From Glycocaulis profundi (GTDB lineage: Bacteria > Pseudomonadota > Alphaproteobacteria > Caulobacterales > Maricaulaceae): a stretch of 64,000 bases of DNA. A program made the translations under genes and the position numbers. The DNA lies in NCBI GenBank assembly GCA_007050995.1, contig VJOU01000014.1:47461-111460 (forward strand), in the 5' to 3' direction. Positions 52,502-61,283 of this stretch are shown in pieces (position 1 is the stretch's first letter; each line of letters opens with the position of its first letter). Below the pieces are notes generated by a model that did no database searches, had not been told where the DNA came from, and saw nothing but the letters and a program-made list of their open reading frames with translations.

Positions 52502-53712
52502 GACGTGTCGTCGTCACCGGAATAGGCATCGTCTCGGCCATCGGCGAGAACGCCGGGGCCGTGTCCGACGCCCTGCGCGCCGGGAAATCCGGCGTCGTGG
52601 CCGCCCCTGAATACGCCGAGCTGGGCTTCAAGTGCCAGGTGCACGCCCGCCCGCCGGTCAAGGCGGCCGACCATGTCGACAAGCGCGCCATGCGCTTCAT
52701 GGGCGAGGGCTCGGGCTGGGCCTACATGTCCATGGAGCAGGCCATCGCGGACGCGGGCCTTGAAGACTCCGACGTGTCCAACGAGCGCACCGGCCTGATC
52801 GTGGGCACGGGCGGGCCGTCCACCGAAGCCATCGTGGCCGCCGCGGACATCACCCGCGAGAAGGGCCCCCGCCGCATCGGCCCGTTCGCGGTGCCCAAGG
52901 CGATGGCCTCGACCGGCTCGGCCACGCTGGCCACCCCATTCAAGATCAAGGGCCTGAACTATTCGATCAGCTCGGCCTGCACGACCTCGCTGCACTGCAT
53001 CGGCGCGGCCGCCGAGCAGATCCAGTGGGGCAAGCAGGACGTGATGTTCGCCGGCGGCGGCGAGGAGCTGCACTGGAGCCTGTCCAACCTGTTCGACGCC
53101 ATGGGCGCGATGAGCTCGGGCTACAACGACACGCCCCAGATCGCGTCCCGCGCCTTCGACAAGGACCGTGACGGCTTCGTCATCGCGGGCGGGGCGGGCA
53201 TCGTGATCCTGGAGGAATACGAGCGGGCCAAGGCGCGCGGCGCGAAGATCTACGCCGAAGTGCTGGGCTACGGCGCCACCTCGGACGGCCATGACATGGT
53301 CCAGCCCTCGGGCGAAGGCGCGGCGCGCTGCATGCGCAACGCCATGGCCGAGGCCAAGGGCCGCAGGATCGACTATCTGAACCCGCACGCCACCTCCACG
53401 CCGGTGGGCGACATCAAGGAGATGGGCGCGCTGCGCGACGTGTTCGGCCAGGACGTGCCGCCCCTGTCGGCGACCAAGTCCATGACCGGCCACTCGCTGG
53501 GCGCGGCGGGCGTGCAGGAGGCGATCTACTCGCTGCTGATGATGCAGGGCGGGTTCATCGCGCCGTCCATCAACATCGACATGCTGGACCCCGAGTTCGA
53601 AGGCCTGCCCATCGTCACCGAGACGAAAGAGGCCGAGATCAACACGATCCTGTCCAACTCGTTCGGCTTCGGCGGCACCAACGGCACCATCATACTGGGT
53701 CGTCCGGACTAG
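52498..53712 (+). CDS. fabB: 3-oxoacyl-ACP synthase I
   Basis: Elongates the cis-3-decenoyl chain made by FabA, so it is needed for unsaturated fatty acids. A 404-residue ketosynthase: catalytic Cys in [12 protein letters not shown], His in [11 protein letters not shown], and His in [14 protein letters not shown]. The C-terminal [12 protein letters not shown] is typical. Its ATG lies within the fabA stop. No fabI follows; the next gene runs the other way. Confidence 0.97.
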   Translation: MRRVVVTGIGIVSAIGENAGAVSDALRAGKSGVVAAPEYAELGFKCQVHARPPVKAADHVDKRAMRFMGEGSGWAYMSMEQAIADAGLEDSDVSNERTGLIVGTGGPSTEAIVAAADITREKGPRRIGPFAVPKAMASTGSATLATPFKIKGLNYSISSACTTSLHCIGAAAEQIQWGKQDVMFAGGGEELHWSLSNLFDAMGAMSSGYNDTPQIASRAFDKDRDGFVIAGGAGIVILEEYERAKARGAKIYAEVLGYGATSDGHDMVQPSGEGAARCMRNAMAEAKGRRIDYLNPHATSTPVGDIKEMGALRDVFGQDVPPLSATKSMTGHSLGAAGVQEAIYSLLMMQGGFIAPSINIDMLDPEFEGLPIVTETKEAEINTILSNSFGFGGTNGTIILGRPD

Positions 53713-53722
53713 GGATCAGAGC

Positions 53723-54538
53723 TCAGCCGGGCTCGGCCTGGCTGAGCGCGCCTCCGATGCGCAGGGGTTCGGCTCTCAGGGCCAGCCCCGTCGCGTCGTC
53801 GGTCTCGATGAATATCCCCGACAGAGTCGCCTCGCCGGTCGCCGGCGAGAAGCGCGAGCCGCGCATGCCGGTGACGAACCGGCTGATCGGCTCGTCCTTG
53901 TCCATGCCGATCACCGAGTCGTAATCCCCGCACATGCCCGCATCGGTCTGATAGGCGGTCCCGCCCGGCAGCACGCGGTGATCGGCGGTGGGTGTGTGGG
54001 TGTGGGTGCCCACCACCAGGCTCGCCCGGCCGTCGCAGAAATGGCCCATGGCCTGTTTCTCGCTGGTCGCCTCGCCGTGCATGTCGATGATGACGGCGTC
54101 CGCGACCTGGCCCAGCGGGCAGGCGGACAGCTCGCGGTCCACCGCCGCGAAGGGGTCGTCCAGCGCCTGCATGAACAGGCGCAGCATCACGTTCATCACC
54201 AGAACGCGCCGCCCGTCGGGCAGGTCGTACAGGCTCGCCCCCCGCCCCGGCGCGGCGCCTTGCGGGAAGTTGACGGGGCGCAGCAGGCGCGGTTCGCGCT
54301 CGATGAAGCTCAGCGCCTCGCTCTGGTCCCAGGCGTGATTGCCCAGCGTCAGGCAGTCCGCGCCCGCGTCCAGGAGCTGCTCGGCGCATTTGGCCGTCAC
54401 GCCGAACCCGCCGGCCGAGTTCTCGGCGTTCACCACCACGAAATCGAGCGCCAGCCGCTCGCGGATGCCGGGCAGCTGGTCGGACAGGGCGTCCCGGCCC
54501 GTCTTGCCGACCACGTCTCCGAAGAATGCGATGCGCAT
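53723..54538 (-). CDS. YmdB-type metallophosphoesterase (TIGR00282 family)
   Basis: A 271-residue calcineurin-like phosphoesterase. Metal-binding motifs are visible: GDVVGKTGRDAL, NAENSAGGFGVT, LGNHAWDQSEALSFI, VIIDMHGEATSEKQA and GTHTHTPTADHRVLPGGTAYQTDAGM. In other bacteria this family hydrolyses cyclic nucleotides or RNA-linked phosphates and affects sporulation or biofilm genes; the role here is not known. It is convergent with fabB and lies 19 bases after fpr on the same strand. Confidence 0.92.
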   Translation of the reverse strand: MRIAFFGDVVGKTGRDALSDQLPGIRERLALDFVVVNAENSAGGFGVTAKCAEQLLDAGADCLTLGNHAWDQSEALSFIEREPRLLRPVNFPQGAAPGRGASLYDLPDGRRVLVMNVMLRLFMQALDDPFAAVDRELSACPLGQVADAVIIDMHGEATSEKQAMGHFCDGRASLVVGTHTHTPTADHRVLPGGTAYQTDAGMCGDYDSVIGMDKDEPISRFVTGMRGSRFSPATGEATLSGIFIETDDATGLALRAEPLRIGGALSQAEPG

Positions 54539-54557
54539 GGCGGGGCCTTTCCGGGGC

Positions 54558-55328
54558 TCAGTCCACGAAGGATTTCTCGACCACGAATTCGGCCGGGCGC
54601 GAATTGGCGCCTTCTTTCAGGCCCGCCGCCTCGACCCGCGCGCGGCAGTCCGCGATCATCTCCATCGAGCCGCAGATCATCACCCGGTCTTCAGCCGGGT
54701 TCAGCGGCGGCGCGCCGATCTCGTCGAAGAGCTGGCCGGAATCCATCAGGGCGGTGATCCGGCCCCGGCGGGGAAATTCCTCGCGGGTGCAGCTGGGGTA
54801 ATAGACCAGCTTGTCAGCCGCCAGCTCGCCGACCAGCGGATCGTCCTTCAGGGCCTCGACCAGCCTGCGGCCGTATTCCAGCTCGGCCACCTGACGGCAG
54901 GCATGCACCAGCACCACCTGCTCGAAGCGCTCATAGGTCTCCGGATCGCGGGTCACGCTCGCGAACGGCGCGATGCCGGTGCCGGTGGACAGAAGATAGA
55001 GCCTCCTGCCCGGGGTCAGCGCGTCCAGCACCAGCGTGCCGACGGATTTTTTGCCCAGCAGGATCTCGTCGCCGGTTTGGATGGACTGCAGGCGCGAGGT
55101 CAGCGGGCCGTCCTCGACCTTGATGGAGAAGAAATCCAGACCGTCGTCCCAGGCGGGGCTGGCGATGGAATAGGCGCGCAGCAGCGGCTTGCCCTCCACC
55201 TCGAGCCCCAGCATCACGAACTCGCCCGAGCGGAAGCGGAAGCTCGCGGGCCGCGCGACCCGGAAGGAAAACAATCGGTCCGTCCAGTGGGTGACCGACA
55301 AGACCTTTTCCGACGTGACCGCCGCCAT
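54558..55328 (-). CDS. fpr: Ferredoxin--NADP+ reductase
   Basis: A 256-residue flavoprotein of the bacterial Fpr type that passes electrons between NADPH and ferredoxin or flavodoxin. FAD contacts lie in RAYSIASPAWDDGLDFFS, and LLSTGTGIAPFASV is the NADP-binding glycine motif. VMICGSMEMIAD is a further NADP contact, and the family C-terminus ends VVEKSFVD. Members help with oxidative stress or iron-sulfur repair. It lies upstream of the YmdB-type gene in the same direction. Confidence 0.95.
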   Translation of the reverse strand: MAAVTSEKVLSVTHWTDRLFSFRVARPASFRFRSGEFVMLGLEVEGKPLLRAYSIASPAWDDGLDFFSIKVEDGPLTSRLQSIQTGDEILLGKKSVGTLVLDALTPGRRLYLLSTGTGIAPFASVTRDPETYERFEQVVLVHACRQVAELEYGRRLVEALKDDPLVGELAADKLVYYPSCTREEFPRRGRITALMDSGQLFDEIGAPPLNPAEDRVMICGSMEMIADCRARVEAAGLKEGANSRPAEFVVEKSFVD

Positions 55329-55410
55329 GATGCGTCCGTTTCAAGCTGCGCTGGAATATCCGGCCCCGCATGTAGGCCGCGGGCGCGGCTTTGCCAACCG
55401 GGGCGGGCGG

Positions 55411-55986
55411 TCACGCCCGCCCGCGATAGGCGCGCTTTTCGGTGACGATCCAGTCCAGCCGCTGGTCGTGGCGGCCGGTGGGAACCTTGCTGACTTTCTG
55501 CGCCTCGTAGGCGAGCCCGACCGCGGTGACCGGGCCGTGGGCGCGCAGGGCTTCGAGGGTGCGGTCGTAATACCCCTCGCCATAGCCGATCCGGCGGCCC
55601 TGCTCGTCGAAGGCCAGCAGGGGCACCAGCACCAGGGCGGGCCGGGCCTCGGGCGCCCCCGCGCCGGGCTCCTCCACCCCGAAAGAGCGTTTGAGCAGGT
55701 CGTCGCCCGGCGTCCAGGAGCGGAAGACCAGCGGCTGGCCCTCGCCTCCAGTGCACGGCAGGCACAGCCGCGCCTGCTCGAGCATGAAGGTTTCCATCAG
55801 CGGGGCGGGGTCGATCTCGTCGCGCACCGCGCGATAGCCCGCCACCATCGAGCGCAGAGGCGGCCAGGCCTGGTCGGGAAAGTTCTTCGCCAGCATCGCG
55901 CCCGCCTCGGGCGCGCGGCGGAAGGCTTCGGCGCGGGCGGCGGCGGCGCGTTTGCGCAGCCGGGTCTTGCGCCAGCGGGTCAGCAT
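55411..55986 (-). CDS. fau: 5-formyltetrahydrofolate cyclo-ligase
   Basis: Converts 5-formyl-THF to 5,10-methenyl-THF with ATP. It is 191 residues. The N-terminal basic stretch RWRKTRLRKRAAAARAEAFRR, the middle FRSWTPGDDLLKRSFGVEEP, and the ATP-binding GYGEGYYDRTLEALR are all present, followed by VGLAYEAQKV. The start at 55986 fits this length; the frame extends to 56214 but that stretch overlaps the RNA gene. It stands right after the probable 6S RNA gene, as fau (ygfA) does in many proteobacteria. Confidence 0.93.
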   Translation of the reverse strand: MLTRWRKTRLRKRAAAARAEAFRRAPEAGAMLAKNFPDQAWPPLRSMVAGYRAVRDEIDPAPLMETFMLEQARLCLPCTGGEGQPLVFRSWTPGDDLLKRSFGVEEPGAGAPEARPALVLVPLLAFDEQGRRIGYGEGYYDRTLEALRAHGPVTAVGLAYEAQKVSKVPTGRHDQRLDWIVTEKRAYRGRA

Positions 55987-55997
55987 GGAAGGAATGG

Positions 55998-56165
55998 GGT
56001 GGCGGCCCCGATTGCGCCGTTGGCCGTTTGACAACCCTGATGACCCGGATAACCAGGTGGGCGCCGCGTGACGGGGACCACGGTCCCTGCCAGAGGCAGC
56101 TCCCTCACAGAGATGTAAGGTCGCCGGGATGTGAAGGCCTGACGCGCGCTCCAGCAGCCGCCGGG
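55998..56165 (-). ncRNA. ssrS: Probable 6S RNA
   Basis: The 208-base gap between zapA and fau is where ssrS lies in many proteobacteria. The minus strand folds back as a long rod. GGCGGC (56158-56163) pairs with GCCGCC (56001-56006). Inside it GCGC pairs with GCGC and GGCC with GGCC in the correct nested order. In the middle are two small hairpins, GGGACC-GT-GGTCCC and ACCTGG-TTAT-CCGGGT. A TTGAGA lies 17 bases before CACATT at its 5' side and could be its promoter. The ends are approximate. Confidence 0.65.
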
Positions 56166-56194
56166 ATCGAATGTGGGGCCGGAGCGGGAAACTC

Positions 56195-56569
56195 TCAAGC
56201 GTCTTCTCCATCATCGGGCGGCGCGGCGGCCAGCGCCTCCAGCCGGTGCGCGGCCCGCGCGATCACGTCGGCGGCCTTGGAGCGGTCGGCGCGGCGGCGC
56301 GCCTCGGCCTGGGAGGTCGCGCCTCTGGCGTCCAGAAGCTCGTCCTTGAGCTGGGCGGTTTCGCGCTGGGCGGCGCGCATCTCGTCGCCCACGATCAGGG
56401 AGGCCATCACCAGCAGCCGCAGCTCGCCGATCTGGCCCACCTTGGAGACCAGATCCTGCAGGTGGCCGTCCAGATGGGCGGCCAGGTCGGAGAGGTAGGC
56501 CTCCTCGCCCGGCTCGCAGCCCATGATGAATTCGCGCCCGTTGATGGAGATGGTGACTTTCGACGACAT
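56195..56569 (-). CDS. zapA: Cell division protein ZapA
   Basis: A 124-residue FtsZ-ring associated protein. The N-terminal head reads SKVTISINGREFIMGCEPGEEAYL, with DLAAHLDGHLQDLVSKVGQIGE and LRLLVMASLIVGDEM of the ZapA fold, and a coiled-coil tail (AQRETAQLKDELLDARGATS). It is somewhat longer than E. coli ZapA. Its start overlaps the last base of the coiled-coil gene upstream (zauP), so the two are coupled. It lies directly before the 6S RNA and fau genes. Confidence 0.92.
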   Translation of the reverse strand: MSSKVTISINGREFIMGCEPGEEAYLSDLAAHLDGHLQDLVSKVGQIGELRLLVMASLIVGDEMRAAQRETAQLKDELLDARGATSQAEARRRADRSKAADVIARAAHRLEALAAAPPDDGEDA

Positions 56570-56883
56570 CAGCCCGCCTCCCCGCCGCGGGCGGCCAGCG
56601 CCTCGCGCAGCTCGGCCATGGCCTGATCGAGGGCCTCGCCCGCGTCCTGGGCGGCGGCGGACAGCTCGGCCTCGCGGGCGCGGGCGGCGTCCAGCTGGTC
56701 GGCGAGCCGCGAGCGGTCCTCGTCCGAGCCCCGGGCGGCCCGGGCGTCGGCCTCGGCCATGGAGATGCGCCCGGCCAGATCGGCCATGCGGCGCTCCACC
56801 TTGGCGATGGCGGCGGTCAGCCGCGCGGCGGCGGCGTCGAGCGGATCATCCGCGGCGTGTCCGGATTCGTCAGCGTCCTGCAT
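56569..56883 (-). CDS. zauP: Coiled-coil protein ZauP (ZapA-upstream protein)
   Basis: A 104-residue, Ala/Glu/Arg-rich protein predicted to be almost all coiled coil (LTAAIAKVERRMADLAGRIS, RLADQLDAARAREAEL). In Caulobacter the gene just upstream of zapA encodes ZauP, which binds ZapA and helps focus the Z-ring. The size, composition and overlap with zapA here match that pair. It is assigned mainly by context, as the sequence itself has low information. Confidence 0.8.
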   Translation of the reverse strand: MQDADESGHAADDPLDAAAARLTAAIAKVERRMADLAGRISMAEADARAARGSDEDRSRLADQLDAARAREAELSAAAQDAGEALDQAMAELREALAARGGEAG

Positions 56884-57021
56884 GCGGCCAAGTTCCGCCC
56901 TTGTCGCGGAAAGTTCAAGTGCCGGATTAAGGCGATACCGGGGCAGGCGGGACGACGTGATTCCAGTTGCGCGAAACGCGAACTCGTAGAAACTTCAACC
57001 TAGGGCAAATGGGGGCGAGCG

Positions 57022-59115
57022 ATGAGATCACTGTGGCGCACCGCTCTGGCCATGATCGCCGGAATGGCGCTGGCGGGGTTGGGTTTCTGGGCATGGACGG
57101 CGTTTTCCGGGGACGGAGGCGGGGTCGGCCGGGGCGATGCCCCGCCCGCCGAACCCGCCCCGGCCGCGGCGGAAGCCCGGCAGGTTGATTTCGGACCTGT
57201 GCCCGCCTTCGTGCGGGAAGTCGCCATCCCCGATCCGGCGGACGCCTCGGCGGCCGCCGAACACGGGCTGAGGCTGCTGGCTCTGGACAATCAGCAGGAT
57301 CACACCGGTTCCGAGCCGGCCCTGTACACCCGCATCGCGACCCATGCCTCCACCACGGCCGCCGCGGCGGCCGCCGCCCAGTTCCGGGTTCAGGTCGATC
57401 CGCGCTACCAGACCCTGACGCTCCACCATGCCGACGTGATCCGGGCCGGGTCGCGCGAGAGCCGGGAAGGCCGGGTGGACATCGATTTCATCCGGCAGGA
57501 GCAGCATCTCGATTACGGGGTGATCTCAGGGATCGAGACGGTGCTGATGCGCATCGAGGACGTCCGGTCGGGCGACGTGGTGGACGTCGCCTACACCATC
57601 TCGGGGGGTCATCCGCTTCTGGAGACCGGCCGGTTCGCCGTCCTGCCTCTGCAGATGGGCGTCGCGGCGGAACAGGTGTCCGGGCGGGTGGTGTGGAACG
57701 GCGAGGCCGCGCTGCGGCTCTATGGCGACGCTCCCGAGCCCCGGGTGGAACGCTCGGGCCGGCTGCGCACCTATGTCTGGCCGCCGGCTCCGGCGGAGAA
57801 GGCGGAGTTCGACATGGCGGCCGCGCCCGGCGCGGAGCCCGCGGCGATGGCCGCCCTCAGCGGTTATGACGGCTGGGGCGAGGTCGCGCGCTGGGCGGAG
57901 CCGTTCTACCGGCTCGGCGAGACGGCCCCCGAGGTGGAGCAGCTCGCCCGGCGCATCGCCGCCGAGCATGCCGGCGACTACGCCCGTCTGGTCGCCGCGC
58001 TTGAATTCGTCCAGGACGAGGTCCGTTATTTCGCCGCCGTGCTGGGGGAGGCGGGATACGTTCCCGCCTCGCCATCCGCGACCCTGCGCACCCGCACCGG
58101 GGACTGCAAGGCCAAGTCCCTGCTGCTGCTGGCCCTGCTGGACGCGCTGGGGGTCGAGGCGCACGCGGCTCTGGTCAATCCCGACCTGGGGGTCGCGCTG
58201 GACGGCCAGCCGGCCGCGCCTGAAATGTTCAACCACGTCATCGTGCAGGCGCGGATCGGCGCGGAAAGCTTCTGGCTGGAGCCCGCCGGAATGCAGGAGC
58301 GCGGCGATCTGCACCGCCGCACCCAGCCCGATTACGGGTACGCGCTGGTTCTGGACGGGCGGTCCACCGAACTGGTGTCCATGCAGACCCCCCGCCCCAG
58401 CCTCCCGGTGCAGGAGGTCCTCGAGGTGTTCGACTTCCGGAGCGGGCCGACCCGCTACGGCGTGGTCACCACGTCGATGACCCTGCGGGGCGAGATGGCC
58501 AACATGTATCGCGCGAGCATGGCCGCCACCGGCGAGAGCCTGGTGCAGGACGCCCTGACCACGCTTTACCGGAACTACATGAACGGCGCCGAACCGCTCG
58601 AGCCGGTCGCGGTGGAGGACGATCCCAGGGCCAACGTGCTGACCACGACGGGCCGGTTCCTGATCGGCCCCTCATGGGGAGCCCCTGATTCTGAGGGCAA
58701 GCGCTGGCGCAGGCTGCGCGCCCACGCGCTCAATCCGCTGCTGCCGCCCCTCGACGGTCCCCGCGACACGCCCGTGTGGGTCGTGCATCCGTTTCACGTC
58801 CTGCACGAGATCGAGGTTCTGCTGCCCGGCGAGTGGGAGTTCGAGGACGATGACATCGACATCAAGAACGACGCCTTCAGCTATTCACGCTCCATGACCT
58901 ACCAGTCCGGCGCCCTGACGCTCCGGCACGTCCAGCGGTCGCTGGCCGCGTCCGCGGTCCCGACGGAAGCCATGCTGGCGGATGCCGAGCGCATGAACGA
59001 GGAGATGATTTACAGGCTCTGGTGGGATCTGCCCGAAGCGCCCGATGCAGCCGCCGACGATCCCGCCGGGCGCGAAGAGGCCGCGCGAGGCTGGCTGGCG
59101 GCCTTCCGACGCTAG
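57022..59115 (+). CDS. DUF3857/transglutaminase-like membrane-anchored protein
   Basis: A 697-residue protein with one N-terminal membrane span (ALAMIAGMALAGLGFWAWTAF), a DUF3857-type domain (about residues 100-260), and a transglutaminase core (about 310-440). The Cys is in TRTGDCKAKSLLLLALL and the His in MFNHVIVQARI. The third residue is Glu in FWLEPAG, where Asp is usual. The remainder is beta-rich and ends in a short acidic-Ala tail. It is expected in the periplasm, anchored to the inner membrane. These proteins are thought to act as proteases or cross-linkers on envelope proteins. It runs into the end of regA with a 4-base overlap. Confidence 0.85.
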   Translation: MRSLWRTALAMIAGMALAGLGFWAWTAFSGDGGGVGRGDAPPAEPAPAAAEARQVDFGPVPAFVREVAIPDPADASAAAEHGLRLLALDNQQDHTGSEPALYTRIATHASTTAAAAAAAQFRVQVDPRYQTLTLHHADVIRAGSRESREGRVDIDFIRQEQHLDYGVISGIETVLMRIEDVRSGDVVDVAYTISGGHPLLETGRFAVLPLQMGVAAEQVSGRVVWNGEAALRLYGDAPEPRVERSGRLRTYVWPPAPAEKAEFDMAAAPGAEPAAMAALSGYDGWGEVARWAEPFYRLGETAPEVEQLARRIAAEHAGDYARLVAALEFVQDEVRYFAAVLGEAGYVPASPSATLRTRTGDCKAKSLLLLALLDALGVEAHAALVNPDLGVALDGQPAAPEMFNHVIVQARIGAESFWLEPAGMQERGDLHRRTQPDYGYALVLDGRSTELVSMQTPRPSLPVQEVLEVFDFRSGPTRYGVVTTSMTLRGEMANMYRASMAATGESLVQDALTTLYRNYMNGAEPLEPVAVEDDPRANVLTTTGRFLIGPSWGAPDSEGKRWRRLRAHALNPLLPPLDGPRDTPVWVVHPFHVLHEIEVLLPGEWEFEDDDIDIKNDAFSYSRSMTYQSGALTLRHVQRSLAASAVPTEAMLADAERMNEEMIYRLWWDLPEAPDAAADDPAGREEAARGWLAAFRR

Positions 59116-59663
59116 CGCGGGGCGCGTTTGGCGAGGATGCGCTGGAGGGTGCGGCGGTGCATGTTCAGCCGCCGGGCCGTCTCCGAGACATTGTGGTCGC
59201 ACAGCTCGAACACCCGCTGGATGTGCTCCCAGCGCACCCGGTCCGCGCTCATGGGGTTCTCGGGCGGCTCGGGCTTCTCGCCGGGCCGGGCCAGCAGGGC
59301 CTTGGCCACGTCGTCGGCGTCCGCGGGCTTGGACAGGTAGTCGACCGCGCCTGATTTGACCGCCGCGACGGCGGTGGCGATGTTGCCATAGCCGGTCAGC
59401 ATGACCGCGCGGCAGTCCGCCCGGCTCATGTGCAGGGCGCGCACCACGTCCAGCCCGTCGCCGTCCTCGAGCCTGAGATCGACCACCGCGAAGGCGGGCG
59501 GGGTCTTCCGCGCGATGTCGAGCGCCTCGCGCACGGTCTCCACCGCGGTCACCTCGAAGCCGCGCGAGGTCATGGCCCGCGCCAGACGGGTCCGGAACGG
59601 CGCGTCGTCGTCCAGGATCATCAGGGTCTTGTCGGCGGGCAGGTCGAGAATCGGCGCGCTCAT
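59112..59663 (-). CDS. regA: Response regulator RegA/PrrA/ActR
   Basis: A 183-residue redox response regulator. The receiver domain has the acidic pair LMILDDDAPFR, the phospho-accepting Asp in FAVVDLRLEDGDGLD, the Thr in VMLTGYGNIATA and the Lys in DYLSKPADA. A short linker rich in Pro precedes a Fis-type DNA-binding helix pair: HNVSETARRLNMHRRTLQ and RILAKRAPR, which is nearly unchanged in RegA homologues. It is paired with regB upstream on the same strand, 103 bases apart. It should switch respiratory and energy genes according to redox state. Confidence 0.95.
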   Translation of the reverse strand: MSAPILDLPADKTLMILDDDAPFRTRLARAMTSRGFEVTAVETVREALDIARKTPPAFAVVDLRLEDGDGLDVVRALHMSRADCRAVMLTGYGNIATAVAAVKSGAVDYLSKPADADDVAKALLARPGEKPEPPENPMSADRVRWEHIQRVFELCDHNVSETARRLNMHRRTLQRILAKRAPR

Positions 59664-59766
59664 CGTTCCGGCGGGCTCCTTTCCGGGCCGTCAGTGTCGG
59701 TCGCTTCACAGATAACCCGCCGTGAACGCCGTTCAAACCCCCGGAGAACCGTGATCGCCCGCGGCG

Positions 59767-61128
59767 TCAGAGCGCAGGGCGGACGGGCGGGTCGGCCCGC
59801 AGGCGCTGGCGGGGCAGGGTCAGGGTGACGACCGCGCCGCCCGGGCCTGCGTTGGAGAAGCCCGCTTTGCCCCCCACCCGCTCGACCAGCGTGATGGCGA
59901 TGAACACGCCCAGCCCCAGCCCGCCTGCGCCGGGCTCGGCGCGGCGGGTGGTGATGTAGGGCTCGCCCAGCTTGGCCAGGATGTCGGAGGGAAAGCCCGG
60001 CCCGTCGTCCGCGATGGTCACGATGATCTGGTCGGCGGTCCACGCGCCGGTCACGGTGACTTCGGAGCGGGCGAAATCCACCGCGTTCTCGATGAAATTG
60101 CCCAGCGCGTAGAGCACCTCGGCCCGGCGCTTGATCCGGGGCGGCCCGGGGTCGTCCGCGGGCGGGTCGAGACGGATGCGGATGGGCGGGCCCAGCCCCT
60201 GCAGGGGGGCTGCGGCCTCCTCCAGCGCGTCGCCCAGCGCCAGCCGGTCGTGCATCTGGTCGGACGCCTCCTGGGTCTGGGACAGGCGCTTGAGGATGTC
60301 CCGGCAGCGTTCGGCCTGGGAGACCAGCAGCGCCGCGTCGTCCTTCAGCTCGGGATCGGTGATCTCGCGCGCCATCTCTTTGGCCGTCAGCTGGATCGTC
60401 GCCAGCGGCGTGCCCAGCTCGTGGGCGGCGGCCGCCGACAGCGCGCCCAGCGCGCTCAGGCGCTGCTCGCGCGCCAGCACCGACTGGGTGGCCGCCAGCG
60501 CCATGCCCATGCGGCGCGCCTCCCCGCCCACGCGCCACGCATAGACGGCGGTGAAGCCGATCGCGATGGCCAGCGCGATCCACATCGCCGCCTGATAGGT
60601 CGGCGGCGGCGTGAAGCCCGGCTCGCCGGGAAACCAGGGCAGGGGCAGCGACCACACCGCGATGGCCGCCGTGCCCGCCGTCGCCATCGCCAGCAGCGGC
60701 ATCCACCAGCGCGAGGGCAGGGCCGCGACCGCCGTGATCAGCGGCGCGACGAGCACGATGGCGAACGGGTTGGTCATCCCTCCCGTCAGCCCCAGCAGCA
60801 CGATGAGCTGGCCCACGTCGTAGGCGAGCTGGGCGAAGGCCTCCCAGTCCTTGGCGAAGCGCTGGGTGGGCAGGCCGAAGGACAGCGCCAGGTTCAGGCA
60901 GGCGCTGGCCGCGATCACCAGCAGGCACGGGACCAGCGGCAGGGCGAAGCCCAGCCCGTAATGCACGATCAGCACCGACAGGGTCTGGCCCGCCACCGCC
61001 AGCCAGCGCAGCACGATCAGCGTGCGGATGCGCACCCGGCCGAACAGCGGGGTCAGGGGCGTGTCCTCGGGCGGCGCGTCGATCTCGGGCAGGCGCGGGG
61101 CGGGTTCATGGCTGTGACGGGTCGGCAT
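59767..61128 (-). CDS. regB: Sensor histidine kinase RegB/PrrB
   Basis: A 453-residue membrane kinase. It has about six membrane spans in the first 210 residues. The quinone-sensing loop GGMTNPFAIVLVAPL carries the conserved GGxxNPF. The phospho-accepting His is in LSAAAAHELGTPLATIQL, and the redox-active cysteine is in the box ERCRDILKRLSQ. The ATPase domain shows NFIENAVDFA, IADDGPGFP and GGLGLGVFIA. All RegB signatures are intact, so it should respond to quinone redox state and phosphorylate RegA. It diverges from senC. Confidence 0.96.
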   Translation of the reverse strand: MPTRHSHEPAPRLPEIDAPPEDTPLTPLFGRVRIRTLIVLRWLAVAGQTLSVLIVHYGLGFALPLVPCLLVIAASACLNLALSFGLPTQRFAKDWEAFAQLAYDVGQLIVLLGLTGGMTNPFAIVLVAPLITAVAALPSRWWMPLLAMATAGTAAIAVWSLPLPWFPGEPGFTPPPTYQAAMWIALAIAIGFTAVYAWRVGGEARRMGMALAATQSVLAREQRLSALGALSAAAAHELGTPLATIQLTAKEMAREITDPELKDDAALLVSQAERCRDILKRLSQTQEASDQMHDRLALGDALEEAAAPLQGLGPPIRIRLDPPADDPGPPRIKRRAEVLYALGNFIENAVDFARSEVTVTGAWTADQIIVTIADDGPGFPSDILAKLGEPYITTRRAEPGAGGLGLGVFIAITLVERVGGKAGFSNAGPGGAVVTLTLPRQRLRADPPVRPAL

Positions 61129-61283
61129 GGGCGGGGCTCCGGCTGCGCGCTCTATGGGCCACGAAAGCCGCCGCCCGCGCCGCCGGTCAAGGGTGGGCGG
61201 CCCGCCTGCGTCAACTCAGCCGGTGGCGCGGCGGGCCGGGAGAGGGCATATCTGCGCGCGACAGACCGATGGAGACCGAGCCC

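Noticed and set aside
57295..57320. Operator-like CACACCGGTT inside the transglutaminase-like gene
   Set aside because: It lies inside coding sequence and matches only the core of the uronate operator, with mismatches in the flanks.
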